Assembly: GCF_000313935.1 (NCBI RefSeq)
Contig: NZ_AMSS01000029.1
Location: forward strand, 1 to 35,484
Length of the DNA: 35,484 bases
Direction of reading: 5' to 3'
From: Acinetobacter sp. WC-141
GTDB lineage: Bacteria; Pseudomonadota; Gammaproteobacteria; Pseudomonadales; Moraxellaceae
The translations under genes were made by a program, and so were the position numbers. The notes below the pieces were generated by a model. The model worked only from the letters and a program-made list of their open reading frames with translations. It did no database searches and was not told the DNA's origin. Position 1 is the first letter of the stretch. The number at the start of each line of letters is the position of its first letter. Shown piece after piece: positions 25,870 to 34,601 of this stretch.

Positions 25870-27105
25870 ATGAGTATCGTAAAAATTGAAAATGTACGTG
25901 TGTTAGACCCAATCCAGAAAATAGACAACGTACAAACTGTATATATTGAAAATGGCAAGTTTGTTGCTCCGGTAGAGCAAGTTGAGCAAACCATCGATGG
26001 TCAAGGTAAATGGTTAATGCCAACCATGGTTGATTTGTGTGCACGTTTACGTGAACCTGGTCAACAACAACACGGTACACTTAAATCTGAAGGAAAGGCA
26101 GCACGTGCTAATGGTATTTTGCACGTCATTACTCCACCAGATTCAAAGCCGATTGTGCAAGACAACGGTGCGCTTATTCATGGCTTGATTGAAAAGGCAT
26201 GGCTTGATGGCGGCATTCATATGCATATTATTGGTGCTCAAACCCAAGGCTTAAATGGTAAACAACCTGCAAATATGGCCGGTCTTAAAAAGGGTGGTTG
26301 TACGGCTGTTTCAAATGCGAATGCTGCTTTTGAAAATGATGATGTGGTTATTCGTACTTTGGAATATGCAGCTGGTCTTGGCTTAACGGTTGTGTTTTAT
26401 GCCGAAGAACCACAAATTGCTAAAGATGGATGTACACACGAAGGCTTTATTGCCTCTCGCCAAGGTCTGCCGATGATTCCGGCGCTTGCTGAAACTGTAG
26501 CGATTGCAAAATATTTGCTGATGATTGAAGCAACTGGCGTAAAAGCTCACTTCGGTTTGTTGTCTTGTGGTGCATCGGTTGAATTAATCCGTGCAGCAAA
26601 AGCAAAAGGCTTACCTGTGACTGCTGATGTTGCAATGCACCAATTACATTTAACCGAACACTTAACAGACGGTTTCAACTCACTGGCACACGTTCGCCCA
26701 CCATTGCGTTCTGAGCAAGATAAAGAACTTTTACGTCAAGGGTTAAAAGAAGGCGTAATTGATGCAATTTGTACGCACCATGAGCCTTTAAGCAGTTCGG
26801 CAAAAATGGCGCCATTTGCAGAAACTCAGCCGGGTATTACCGCTTTTGATACCTATGTATCTTTAGGTATTCAACTCATCAATGAAGGTTTATTCGAACC
26901 TCTAGAATGGGTTGCTAAAGTAACCAGCGTACCAGCGCAGGTTGCCAATATGACCACGCGTTGGGAAGATGAAGCCGGATGGGTGTTAGTAGATCCGACT
27001 TTAAGCTGGACAGTAAACAAAGACACCATTTTATCGCAAGGGAAAAATACCCCATTGTTGGGGCAAACCTTGACGGGCAAAGTACTTCAAACTTTTGTTA
27101 ACTGA
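25870..27105 (+). CDS. pyrX: Catalytically inactive dihydroorotase-like subunit (PyrC'/PyrX)
   Basis: 411 residues from ATG 25870, which has AAGGA (25856-25860) 9 bp upstream; ATG 25861 would touch that site. The fold is that of dihydroorotase but the metal site is gone: the usual D-x-H-x-H-L-R-E-P-G reads D-L-C-A-R-L-R-E-P-G (55-64); the H-A-E-D region reads Y-A-E-E; H-x-H-x-S becomes A-H-F-G-L-L-S; and D-H-A-P-H becomes T-H-H-E-P. In Pseudomonas such a pseudo-dihydroorotase is needed for assembly of ATCase, which holds three dimers of it. Here it shares an operon with pyrB. A real pyrC must exist elsewhere in the genome. A terminator follows. Confidence 0.9.
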   Translation: MSIVKIENVRVLDPIQKIDNVQTVYIENGKFVAPVEQVEQTIDGQGKWLMPTMVDLCARLREPGQQQHGTLKSEGKAARANGILHVITPPDSKPIVQDNGALIHGLIEKAWLDGGIHMHIIGAQTQGLNGKQPANMAGLKKGGCTAVSNANAAFENDDVVIRTLEYAAGLGLTVVFYAEEPQIAKDGCTHEGFIASRQGLPMIPALAETVAIAKYLLMIEATGVKAHFGLLSCGASVELIRAAKAKGLPVTADVAMHQLHLTEHLTDGFNSLAHVRPPLRSEQDKELLRQGLKEGVIDAICTHHEPLSSSAKMAPFAETQPGITAFDTYVSLGIQLINEGLFEPLEWVAKVTSVPAQVANMTTRWEDEAGWVLVDPTLSWTVNKDTILSQGKNTPLLGQTLTGKVLQTFVN

Positions 27106-27138
27106 TAAAGTACTTACTTAAAGTAAATTTAAAATATG

Positions 27139-27168
27139 AACAGGTAGATCAATGAGGTCTACCTGTTT
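27139..27168 (+). terminator. Rho-independent terminator after pyrB-pyrX
   Basis: AACAGGTAGA (27139-27148) and TCTACCTGTT (27158-27167) with a following TTTG. It sits 33 bp after the stop codon at 27105. Confidence 0.8.
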
Positions 27169-27318
27169 TGTAAATAATAGATGGAAAATTGTATATAAAT
27201 TATTTAAAAAACAACAAAAGAATGAGCACAGATTAGAATAAAAAACTATCAGCAAAGAGAAGTATTTGAATAATCAAAAGTTGCTGGTTACGACTTATAA
27301 GATTCGGGAGAATAATCA

Positions 27319-28734
27319 ATGTCGATAAACCCTATAGAACTGCTTAAAGAAAAAGTATCATCAACATTATTAAATAACCAGGACGGATACCTCGGCGAAA
27401 AATCGAATGCTTTATCTAAGTTTTATCCAATTTTACTTTCATTATTAGCTGCTAAACCTGACCTTATTGGACAATTGAAAAACAGTTTGGCTCCCTCGTT
27501 ATCAGACCTTTTTTCTCATAATGACCAAATCAAGAATACTGTGCTTACTCATTTAAGTGGTACAGCACCAAATAATGAAATAGAAAGTACACTCAATAGC
27601 GCAATTAAACCTAGCCTTAATGCAATTTCAGATGTTGCCGGAAATGATCAGCAAAGTATTGTAAATTATTTACGTCAGCATGCAGATACCATTCGTTCAT
27701 ATTTACCGGCATGGGCAGTGGGTCTATTAGCTCCTCTGGGACTGGGTGCAGGCTTGTCTTCTGTCACACCATCAACGGCACCTCCGCTTGCAGCTACAAC
27801 TGAAAATACCGGTAAGTCGCGTGGGTTCTTACCTATTATTGCCCTAATTATTCTGGGTCTTATCATTGCTTGGTTGTGGCGTTCTTGCCAGCATAAAGAA
27901 GCTGTACCAGCACCAGAACCGACGGCTGCAAGTGGTGTTGAAGCTGCTGCTGCACCCGCAAGTTTAACGTTAAGTACAGATGATAAAGGAACGGTAAGTC
28001 AGTGTCAGGCTGGGATTGGCGATCAAGGCTTCTTGGCAACGCTACAAACGGACGTTAAAAAGGTTTTCTCGACAACTCAAGATTGTAATGTAGATACAAG
28101 CCAAACTTATGCGGCTTCATTTACAGATAAAGATGCACTTGCTGGTGTGTTAGGTGCATTAAAAGGTGTGCCAAATGCATCTTTAGAATGGGTAGGCGAC
28201 AAAATCACTTTGAAAGCGGGTGATGCGGCAGCATTAGAAGCTTTAACTGCAAAAGTAAAAGCATTGGTGCCACATACTGAGGTTGTCGGTGCTGCACCAG
28301 CAACAGTTGAGCAGTCTGTAAGCAATAGCTTAAGTGCTTCGCAAACTGCTCTAGGCTCAATTGATCCGAACAATGTCGATGTAGATGCTTTGGTGAAAGC
28401 GCTTAACTTGCAAATTATTAATTTTGCGAGTGGTTCAAGTGATATACCTGCGGATAACAAAGCCATTCTTGATCAAGCTGCAACACTTTTAAATAAAGTA
28501 ACTAGTGTCAAATTAAATGTAGGCGGCCATACCGATTCAACAGGTAATGCTGCTGCAAATAAAGCTTTATCTCAACGCCGTGCTCAAGCAGTGGTAGATT
28601 ATTTGACATCTAAAGGTGTAGACGCATCTAAATTAGTGGCACAAGGCCATGGTTCTGATCAGCCAGTTGCAGAAAACACGACAGAAGAAGGCCGCTTTAA
28701 AAACCGTCGTATCGAGTTTTCAGTAGCTCAATAA
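27319..28734 (+). CDS. Inner-membrane-anchored OmpA-domain protein
   Basis: A 471-residue protein with an unusual layout. Residues 1-150 are a helical domain with no signal peptide. A linker rich in Pro and Thr follows, then one membrane helix at about 169-187 (F-L-P-I-I-A-L-I-I-L-G-L-I-I-A-W-L-W) with positive residues before it. An Ala-rich spacer and a BON-like segment (about 225-310) lead to a C-terminal OmpA-like peptidoglycan-binding domain (about 365-471) with G-G-H-T-D-S-T-G at 402-409 and F-K-N-R-R-I-E-F. The topology implied is N-terminus in the cytoplasm and the OmpA domain in the periplasm, bridging membrane and cell wall. Strong terminator follows. No closer assignment is possible. 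Confidence 0.85.
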   Translation: MSINPIELLKEKVSSTLLNNQDGYLGEKSNALSKFYPILLSLLAAKPDLIGQLKNSLAPSLSDLFSHNDQIKNTVLTHLSGTAPNNEIESTLNSAIKPSLNAISDVAGNDQQSIVNYLRQHADTIRSYLPAWAVGLLAPLGLGAGLSSVTPSTAPPLAATTENTGKSRGFLPIIALIILGLIIAWLWRSCQHKEAVPAPEPTAASGVEAAAAPASLTLSTDDKGTVSQCQAGIGDQGFLATLQTDVKKVFSTTQDCNVDTSQTYAASFTDKDALAGVLGALKGVPNASLEWVGDKITLKAGDAAALEALTAKVKALVPHTEVVGAAPATVEQSVSNSLSASQTALGSIDPNNVDVDALVKALNLQIINFASGSSDIPADNKAILDQAATLLNKVTSVKLNVGGHTDSTGNAAANKALSQRRAQAVVDYLTSKGVDASKLVAQGHGSDQPVAENTTEEGRFKNRRIEFSVAQ

Positions 28735-28770
28735 TCAACTGATTTATGAAAAATTAGTTATTTTAATTTG

Positions 28771-28801
28771 AAAAAAGCTTCTCATTTTGAGAAGCTTTTT
28801 T
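28771..28801 (+). terminator. Rho-independent terminator after the OmpA-domain gene
   Basis: AAAAAAGCTTCTCA and TGAGAAGCTTTTTT with a 3-base loop and trailing T residues. Symmetric A/T flanks make it effective in both directions. Confidence 0.92.
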
Positions 28802-28827
28802 GTTGAAACAAATAATGTTGGATTGAT

Positions 28828-29607
28828 ATGAAAATCAGTTTGGTTGGAAGTGGGCGAGTGGCCTTTCATTTAGCAAAGGCTTTATTGGGCCAAGGTCATA
28901 ACATCACACAAGTCTATGCGCGTGATTTTGATAAGACCCAAAAATTTGCAGAGAAAATTCAAGCAAAAGCATGCCATTCTCTTCAACAATTCCAATCGAC
29001 CGATCTTATCATTCTAGCGGTTTCAGACAGTGCAATTGCAGAACTTGTAAAAGAGGTACATGAATTCTTTCCCGAAACACTTATTGTTCACACCTCGGGT
29101 AGTACTGCTATTGAAGTCATCAGTCATGTACATGAAAAAGCAGGGGTGTTTTATCCATTACAAACTTTTAGCTTTGAAAGAGAAGTTGATTGGTCTGCAA
29201 CGCCGTTATTTGTTGAAGCAATAACAAATGTCGATCAGGAAATACTTTCAGATTTAGCAAATAGCCTAAGCAATAGAGTTTATCAATATACCTCGAAACA
29301 GCGTTTAACTTTACACTTAGCGGCTGTGTTCGCTTGTAACTTTAGTAATTACTGTTTTGATATGGCAAAACAGGTTGTAGATAAAGAGCAGGTCGACTTT
29401 AGTTTGCTCTATCCTTTAATTTTGGAAACAGCAAAAAAAGCCACTGAAAATGATCCAAAGCAAATGCAAACAGGGCCAGCAGTACGAGGCGATCAAAACA
29501 TTTTGTCAATGCATCAAGACTTATTAGCTCAAGCAAATCAAGATGATTTAAAGCAGGTCTATCAACTTTTAAGTGATGGCATCTTGCACCGCCATCACTC
29601 GGACTAA
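28828..29607 (+). CDS. Rossmann-fold plus DUF2520 protein
   Basis: A 259-residue protein with an N-terminal NAD(P)-binding domain (M-K-I-S-L-V-G-S-G-R-V-A-F-H-L-A, glycine loop at 7-9 and a following helix) and a C-terminal DUF2520 helical domain (about 125-255). Middle landmarks H-T-S-G-S-T and Y-P-L-Q-T-F-S are typical of this combination. It resembles the ketopantoate-reductase/prephenate-dehydrogenase class of dehydrogenases, but the substrate is unknown. Convergent with the GST gene 14 bp away, without an intervening hairpin. Confidence 0.88.
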   Translation: MKISLVGSGRVAFHLAKALLGQGHNITQVYARDFDKTQKFAEKIQAKACHSLQQFQSTDLIILAVSDSAIAELVKEVHEFFPETLIVHTSGSTAIEVISHVHEKAGVFYPLQTFSFEREVDWSATPLFVEAITNVDQEILSDLANSLSNRVYQYTSKQRLTLHLAAVFACNFSNYCFDMAKQVVDKEQVDFSLLYPLILETAKKATENDPKQMQTGPAVRGDQNILSMHQDLLAQANQDDLKQVYQLLSDGILHRHHSD

Positions 29608-29621
29608 AGTTTATTTAAAAA

Positions 29622-30248
29622 TTAAGGTTCGCCGTTATTGCCCCATTTTAAGAAGCCAGCACGCTGATTTAAACGTTCAAAATATTGGTCGACATGTTTA
29701 AGCATTGGATGGTCAAAAGGAGTGGCTTTCCAGCGCTGTACAGATAGACCAATTGGAATATCCGCTAGAGTGAACTCAGTTCCTGCAACATAGGCTTGAG
29801 TTTTTGCAAGTTGTTGATCAAGAATCTGCATATGATGATTCCAGTCATCAATGCCTTGTTGCAACAAATTCGGGTCTTGATGATCTGGTGAATGTCTCAA
29901 GAGAGACATAATGGTATAAGTCCAGCTGTTATTCAGCTCGATCGCTTGCCAATCAATCCACTGATCAACAAAGAATCTTTCTTTCGCTTGAGTAGGGTAA
30001 AGCAGATGCTCTCTATCGTAGGCATTTGCCAGATAACGGATAATACTGTTGGATTGCCAAAGGACTAAATCACCATCTAAAACAACAGGAATTTGACCAT
30101 TTGGGTTTAATTGTAAATATTCAGGTGATTGAGCAGAGCGAAAGCCTCGTCCCCAATCTTCTCTTTCATATTCAAGATTTAATTCTTCACACAGCCATAA
30201 GACTTTGCGAACATTGATGGAATTATCACGTCCTAAAATTTTTAACAT
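29622..30248 (-). CDS. Glutathione S-transferase family protein
   Basis: A 208-residue cytosolic GST. The thioredoxin-like N-terminal domain (1-80) has S-I-N-V-R-K-V-L-W-L (10-19) as the start of the first helix, N-P-N-G-Q-I-P-V-V (48-56) with the cis-Pro, and W-Q-S-N-S-I-I-R-Y-L (64-73), where the Ser of Q/E-S-x-A/I normally binds the glutathione gamma-glutamyl group. The C-terminal helical domain includes F-T-L-A-D-I-P-I-G. The substrate cannot be told from sequence. It lies between divergently or convergently placed genes and is probably monocistronic. Confidence 0.88.
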   Translation of the reverse strand: MLKILGRDNSINVRKVLWLCEELNLEYEREDWGRGFRSAQSPEYLQLNPNGQIPVVLDGDLVLWQSNSIIRYLANAYDREHLLYPTQAKERFFVDQWIDWQAIELNNSWTYTIMSLLRHSPDHQDPNLLQQGIDDWNHHMQILDQQLAKTQAYVAGTEFTLADIPIGLSVQRWKATPFDHPMLKHVDQYFERLNQRAGFLKWGNNGEP

Positions 30249-30387
30249 GGGTTGTCCTTAGTATTTTTAGTATGGCAAGTACTAGTTCCTATAAATAGCT
30301 AGATTTGGCTCGATTGGCAATTATTAATTAGAAAGAAGAAATACTATAGATAAGATATATATTTATTTTCTTTTTAATATAAAAAAG

Positions 30388-30418
30388 AAAAGGCTTAGTT
30401 TATTACTAAGCCTTTTTT
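30388..30418. terminator. Terminator between the GST gene and trmB, mainly for trmB
   Basis: AAAAGGCTTAG (30388-30398) and CTAAGCCTTTT (30406-30416) with T/A runs on both sides; it stands 8 bp past the trmB stop on the minus strand. Confidence 0.85.
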
Positions 30419-30423
30419 ATTAT

Positions 30424-31140
30424 TTACTTAATCTTCTTAAAGATAAAGTCATTAATCTTATGACCTGACTCAATACCACGGCGTTCAAACTTAGTCACTG
30501 GGCGCCAGTCTGGACGAGGGTAGCTGTTGCCTTTACCTGCCAAGTTTTCAAGGTTCGGACGATTATCTAATACATCTAGCATCCATTCAGCATACGGTTC
30601 CCAATCTGTTGCAGCATGGAACGTACCACCAAGCTCAAGTTTTTGTTCAACCAATGGCATACGTTCATGAGCAACAAAACGGCGTTTAAAATGACGTTTC
30701 TTTTGCCAAGGGTCAGGGAAGTAAAGTTGTACGCAGTTAATGCTGTTGTCTGGCATTTCACGTAGAACCTGAATCGCGTCTGCATCAAGTACACGTAAGT
30801 TTTTAACTTCAGCTATACCTGCTTCATATAGGCATTGAGCAATACCTGGTACATGGACTTCAATACCTACATAGTTGCGTTCAGGGTTTGCTTTTGCCAT
30901 AAGTACTAACGAACGACCCATACCAAAACCGATTTCAACAGTTAATGGACGCTCTGGGTGTTCGAAGTGTTGACGTAAGTCGCCAACAGGATATTCCAAA
31001 ATTAAATCGCGATGTTGTTCTAATGCCGTGCGTTGAGACGTATTAAGTGGTGCTGAACGACGCATAAACGTCACAATTTCACGGTGTTCAGGCAAATTGT
31101 CTAAGTCTGCAATTTGCGTTTCTAACTGATCGATCGACAT
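30424..31140 (-). CDS. trmB: tRNA (guanine-N7-)-methyltransferase
   Basis: A 238-residue enzyme that makes m7G46 in tRNA with S-adenosylmethionine. The start is ATG 31140 (M-S-I-D-Q-L-E), matching the family length; a TTG at 31164 would add eight residues. The SAM-binding motif E-I-G-F-G-M-G is at 69-75 and the TrmB signature P-D-P-W-Q-K-K-R-H at 142-150. Later D-W-E-P-Y-A-E-W and T-K-F-E-R-R-G are also typical. Divergent from the nuclease gene. Confidence 0.96.
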   Translation of the reverse strand: MSIDQLETQIADLDNLPEHREIVTFMRRSAPLNTSQRTALEQHRDLILEYPVGDLRQHFEHPERPLTVEIGFGMGRSLVLMAKANPERNYVGIEVHVPGIAQCLYEAGIAEVKNLRVLDADAIQVLREMPDNSINCVQLYFPDPWQKKRHFKRRFVAHERMPLVEQKLELGGTFHAATDWEPYAEWMLDVLDNRPNLENLAGKGNSYPRPDWRPVTKFERRGIESGHKINDFIFKKIK

Positions 31141-31285
31141 AACCTTGGCAATATTGAAATTCAAATGCGGTATTTTAAGTCTTCATGGGATCAAGTCAAA
31201 TGTTTCGGTGTTTTTCTTCATGTAGATGTCATGATCAATATTTACTCTAAGAGACTAATTAAAACTCATATGAACACTTTTACTC

Positions 31286-33724
31286 ATGAAAACTTTTCAA
31301 TTAAGAACACTTTCGGTCTTTTTAAGTGCATTAGGTGCATTTTCATATAGCTCAGTTGCTCAAGCGCAGCTCATGTTTAGTCAATATGTGGATGGCAGCA
31401 GCAATAAAAAAGGCTTGGAAATTTATAATCCGGACGGCACTACCGTTAATTTAGCCGATTATGAGATTCAACAATTTAATAATGGTGGTACAGCAAAGAC
31501 AGTGGCTTTTCGTTTACAAGGCACACTCGCGAGTAAGCAGAAGTTTTTAGTGGGGCGCTCAGAGTTGCAAACTGAGCTTGGAAGTAAAGTTAATCAGGTG
31601 GCAGCACTATCTTTTAATGGAGATGATGCGGTTGTACTCGTTTATAAAGGTACGCCTGTAGACCGTTTTGGCCGTATTGGTGAACGCCCAGTAGCGGGAT
31701 GGGGGACGGCAGTTTCAAGCTTAGGAAATAGTTTTAAGCGTATTGAAACAGAAAACCCAGCTTTAAGTGTGGATGCAACCGCAGCATTTGATTTGGACCA
31801 TTCATGGTCGGCTTGGACAAACCGAAATGACTTTTCAAATTTATCGGGTTCTACAACTCAGCCTCCTGTTGAAACGGTAAGTTGTTCAAGCTCAGATACA
31901 CCAATTGCAGACTTGACGGCAGCAACTCAAGACCAGACTTATACTGTGCGTGGTGTGATTACAGCTGACTATCGTTATGCCAATGGTTTCTCTGGTTTTT
32001 ATGTTCAGACGCCAGACACAAAAGCACGTGCAAATGTCAGCAATGCTATTTTTGTTTATATTCCAAATAGCAGTGTGGTAAAAGGTGGACAAATTGGTGA
32101 TGAAGTTATTTTGCGTGGCCGTTTAACAAGCTATCAAAATCAGCTACAGATAGATCAATTACAACAAGATATTCAAACCTGTAATAGCAATATGGCAAAT
32201 CAAGTTCAGCCGATTAGTCTCGAACTTCCGTTTGCTAGTTTAACGGGTGGCTCAGTTAATTCGCCGCAGCGTTATCAAGGTATGTTGGTCAAATTACCTC
32301 AGACTTTAACGGTGAGTGAGAACTACAATTATGGTCGTTATGGTGAGTTATCGCTGAGTTTAGGCCGTTTATATATTCCAACCAATTTATATCCAGCGTT
32401 ATCTCCTGAAGCCAAAGCTCTAGCTCAGAAAAATTTATTATCGAAAATTATTTTTGATGATGGTTATAACAATCAAAACCGTACACCATGGTTACCAAGC
32501 AATTTTAGCGCTGCCAATACGTTACGCTCGGGTTATCAACTTAAAAATGCTGAAGGTATTTTAGAGTACCGTTTTAATGGTTGGCGTGTACAACCTGTGC
32601 TTGGACGTAATCAGCCTGAAGTTATTACTCAAACAAACCCGCGTCAAAGCGTCCTTACTAAAAATGCTAATCACATTCGTGTAGCTTCATTTAACGTTTT
32701 GAACTATGACAATGGTGCAACAGGTTTTCCAACAGAGCGTGGTGCGACAACACAAGCTGAGTTTGATAAACAGCATCGTAAAATTGTGAGTGCATTAAAA
32801 GCGATTGATGCCGATGTTTACGGTTTAATGGAAATTGCGAACAATGGTTATGGGCCTAACAGTGCAATTGCCAATTTGACCAAAGCTTTAGGTAGCGATT
32901 GGAAATATGTGGTTCCTGAAAATCTAGACCGTTTAGGTGGTGATGCAATCGCAGTTGCTATTATTTATAACAGCAAACGTGTTAAACCCTTAAATAAACC
33001 TGTTGTGCTTGATTTAGGCGACAAGAACCGAACAACTTTGGCGCAAAGTTTCCAAGCCGTTCGTGGTAATAAAACGTTTACTGTTATTCCAAACCACTTG
33101 AAATCGAAAAGCTGTAGCGGAGTTGATGCTAGTTCTACTGACGCTGACCAAAAAGATGGTCAAGGCTGCTGGAACCCAACCCGTGTAAAAGCAGTTGATC
33201 AAATTGTGCAGTGGTTAGCGAAAAATCCAACTCAAGTGCCTAAGCAAAATGCTTTACTTGTAGGGGATATGAACAGTTATGCAAAAGAAGAACCTATTTT
33301 GTCATTTGAAAAAGCGAATTATAAAGTTTTACTTAATGACACTAAGGTAGGTCAGGGCACTCAGGCATATAGCTATGTTTTTGGTGTTGCAAGTGATGCC
33401 AACGGTAATGGGGGAGCAGGTAACCTAGATCATGCAATTGCTGATGCTTCTTTATATCCAAAAGTAGTGAGAACCTTTGCATGGCATATCAATGCTGATG
33501 AGCCAACGGCTTTAGACTATAACGAAGAATATAAAACAGATGAGCAAAAGGCGTTGTTCTATGGTGAAGATGCTTATCGTTCTTCGGATCATGACCCTGT
33601 AATTGTCGATCTAGATTTAAATGGAAAAGACTCAAGTCATCCTGATGACGATAAGAAAAATGGTATTTTTGATTTCTTATCTGAATTAATGAATTGGCTT
33701 AGCCAACTTTTTAAGCGTAATTAA
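31286..33724 (+). CDS. ExeM/NucH-type extracellular endonuclease
   Basis: An 812-residue secreted protein. Signal peptide residues 1-28, with A-Q-A before Q. Then a lamin-tail-like beta domain (about 30-185), an OB-fold nuclease-associated domain starting after V-S-C-S-S-S (about 200-310), and an endonuclease/exonuclease/phosphatase domain (about 465-790) with S-F-N-V-L-N-Y, G-L-M-E-I (metal-binding Glu), N-H-L-K-S-K, G-D-M-N-S and S-D-H-D-P (near 769). These are the DNase I-type catalytic motifs, so it probably degrades extracellular DNA for phosphate, carbon, or biofilm turnover. Relatives often end in a GlyGly-CTERM sorting tail; here the end is a charged D-D-D-K-K linker and an amphipathic helix L-S-E-L-M-N-W-L-S-Q-L-F-K-R-N instead. 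Confidence 0.9.
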   Translation: MKTFQLRTLSVFLSALGAFSYSSVAQAQLMFSQYVDGSSNKKGLEIYNPDGTTVNLADYEIQQFNNGGTAKTVAFRLQGTLASKQKFLVGRSELQTELGSKVNQVAALSFNGDDAVVLVYKGTPVDRFGRIGERPVAGWGTAVSSLGNSFKRIETENPALSVDATAAFDLDHSWSAWTNRNDFSNLSGSTTQPPVETVSCSSSDTPIADLTAATQDQTYTVRGVITADYRYANGFSGFYVQTPDTKARANVSNAIFVYIPNSSVVKGGQIGDEVILRGRLTSYQNQLQIDQLQQDIQTCNSNMANQVQPISLELPFASLTGGSVNSPQRYQGMLVKLPQTLTVSENYNYGRYGELSLSLGRLYIPTNLYPALSPEAKALAQKNLLSKIIFDDGYNNQNRTPWLPSNFSAANTLRSGYQLKNAEGILEYRFNGWRVQPVLGRNQPEVITQTNPRQSVLTKNANHIRVASFNVLNYDNGATGFPTERGATTQAEFDKQHRKIVSALKAIDADVYGLMEIANNGYGPNSAIANLTKALGSDWKYVVPENLDRLGGDAIAVAIIYNSKRVKPLNKPVVLDLGDKNRTTLAQSFQAVRGNKTFTVIPNHLKSKSCSGVDASSTDADQKDGQGCWNPTRVKAVDQIVQWLAKNPTQVPKQNALLVGDMNSYAKEEPILSFEKANYKVLLNDTKVGQGTQAYSYVFGVASDANGNGGAGNLDHAIADASLYPKVVRTFAWHINADEPTALDYNEEYKTDEQKALFYGEDAYRSSDHDPVIVDLDLNGKDSSHPDDDKKNGIFDFLSELMNWLSQLFKRN

Positions 33725-33733
33725 CGGAAAAAA

Positions 33734-33780
33734 TGCGTGACGCAAATGTGTTTTATCATATTTTAAACAATCGTCACGCA
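33734..33780. repeat. 9-bp inverted repeat after the nuclease gene
   Basis: TGCGTGACG (33734-33742) and CGTCACGCA (33772-33780) flank 29 bp. No T run follows. The rest of the gap to 33931 (about 207 bp) shows only a small hairpin with AAACCT/AGGTTT arms at 33871-33885. Confidence 0.4.
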
Positions 33781-33931
33781 AGACAACTTGCAAGGAATAA
33801 CTTTTTCAAGAATATTAGATGGTGTAAGTATTTTATAAATTTACGCTTTTTTACAATTAAAGAATTGGGCAAACCTTGCAGGTTTTCTAGAAGCAATTTA
33901 AAACGTTAATATGAGATAACAAGGATCAGAT

Positions 33932-34543
33932 ATGAAATTATATTATTCGCCAGGCGCATGTTCTTTAGCTGCACATATTATTTTAAATGAAATTAATGTT
34001 GATTTTGACTTAGAACGAGTAGATTTAAAAACACATAAAACAGAAAAAGGCGCGGATTATTACGAAATCAATCCAAAAGGATATGTACCAGCTTTAGAAA
34101 TTAACCCAGGTTTAATGTTAACTGAAAATGTTGCGATTTTACCGTTTCTTGCTCAGCATGACCCTAAACAAGATTTGATTCCGCCGTCAGGGATGGGCCG
34201 TGCGAAAGTATTGGAGTGGTTGGGGTATTTGAACTCTGAATTACATGATGCGTATGCAGTCTTCTTTGGTGCGCCGTTAACAAGTGATGAAAAAACCAAA
34301 GCTTATGCAGAAATTGATCGTCTTTTAAAATATATCGATAACTATTTGTCTGAATCTGATTATGATTATTTGGTAAATGATAATTTCGGCCCAGCAGATG
34401 CTTATCTATTTGTTTTAACAAATTGGTCAAACTCAATTGAGCATGATTTAACGCCGTATAAACACATTATTGCACTACGTAATAAAGTTGCAGAACGTCA
34501 ATCTGTACAAATTGCGATGCGTGATGAAGGCCTAATCTCATAA
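33932..34543 (+). CDS. Beta-class glutathione S-transferase
   Basis: A 203-residue GST starting M-K-L-Y-Y-S-P-G-A-C-S-L, where C10 is the characteristic cysteine that forms a mixed disulphide with glutathione in bacterial beta-class enzymes (GstA type). N-P-K-G-Y-V-P-A-L (48-56) and L-T-E-N-V-A-I-L (about 63-70) fit the thioredoxin-like domain, and F-G-P-A-D-A-Y-L-F-V the C-terminal N-capping box. It probably detoxifies electrophiles or handles oxidative stress. A strong bidirectional terminator separates it from the next, convergent, gene. Confidence 0.92.
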   Translation: MKLYYSPGACSLAAHIILNEINVDFDLERVDLKTHKTEKGADYYEINPKGYVPALEINPGLMLTENVAILPFLAQHDPKQDLIPPSGMGRAKVLEWLGYLNSELHDAYAVFFGAPLTSDEKTKAYAEIDRLLKYIDNYLSESDYDYLVNDNFGPADAYLFVLTNWSNSIEHDLTPYKHIIALRNKVAERQSVQIAMRDEGLIS

Positions 34544-34558
34544 TCATTTTTAGGCTTC

Positions 34559-34590
34559 AAAAAAGCCCCTGTATAAACAGGGGCTTTTTT
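34559..34590. terminator. Bidirectional terminator between the GST and lipoprotein genes
   Basis: AAAAAAGCCCCTGT (34559-34572), loop ATAA, ACAGGGGCTTTTTT (34577-34590). A/T flanks on both sides serve both convergent genes. Confidence 0.95.
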
Positions 34591-34601
34591 ATTTCTAGAG
34601 A

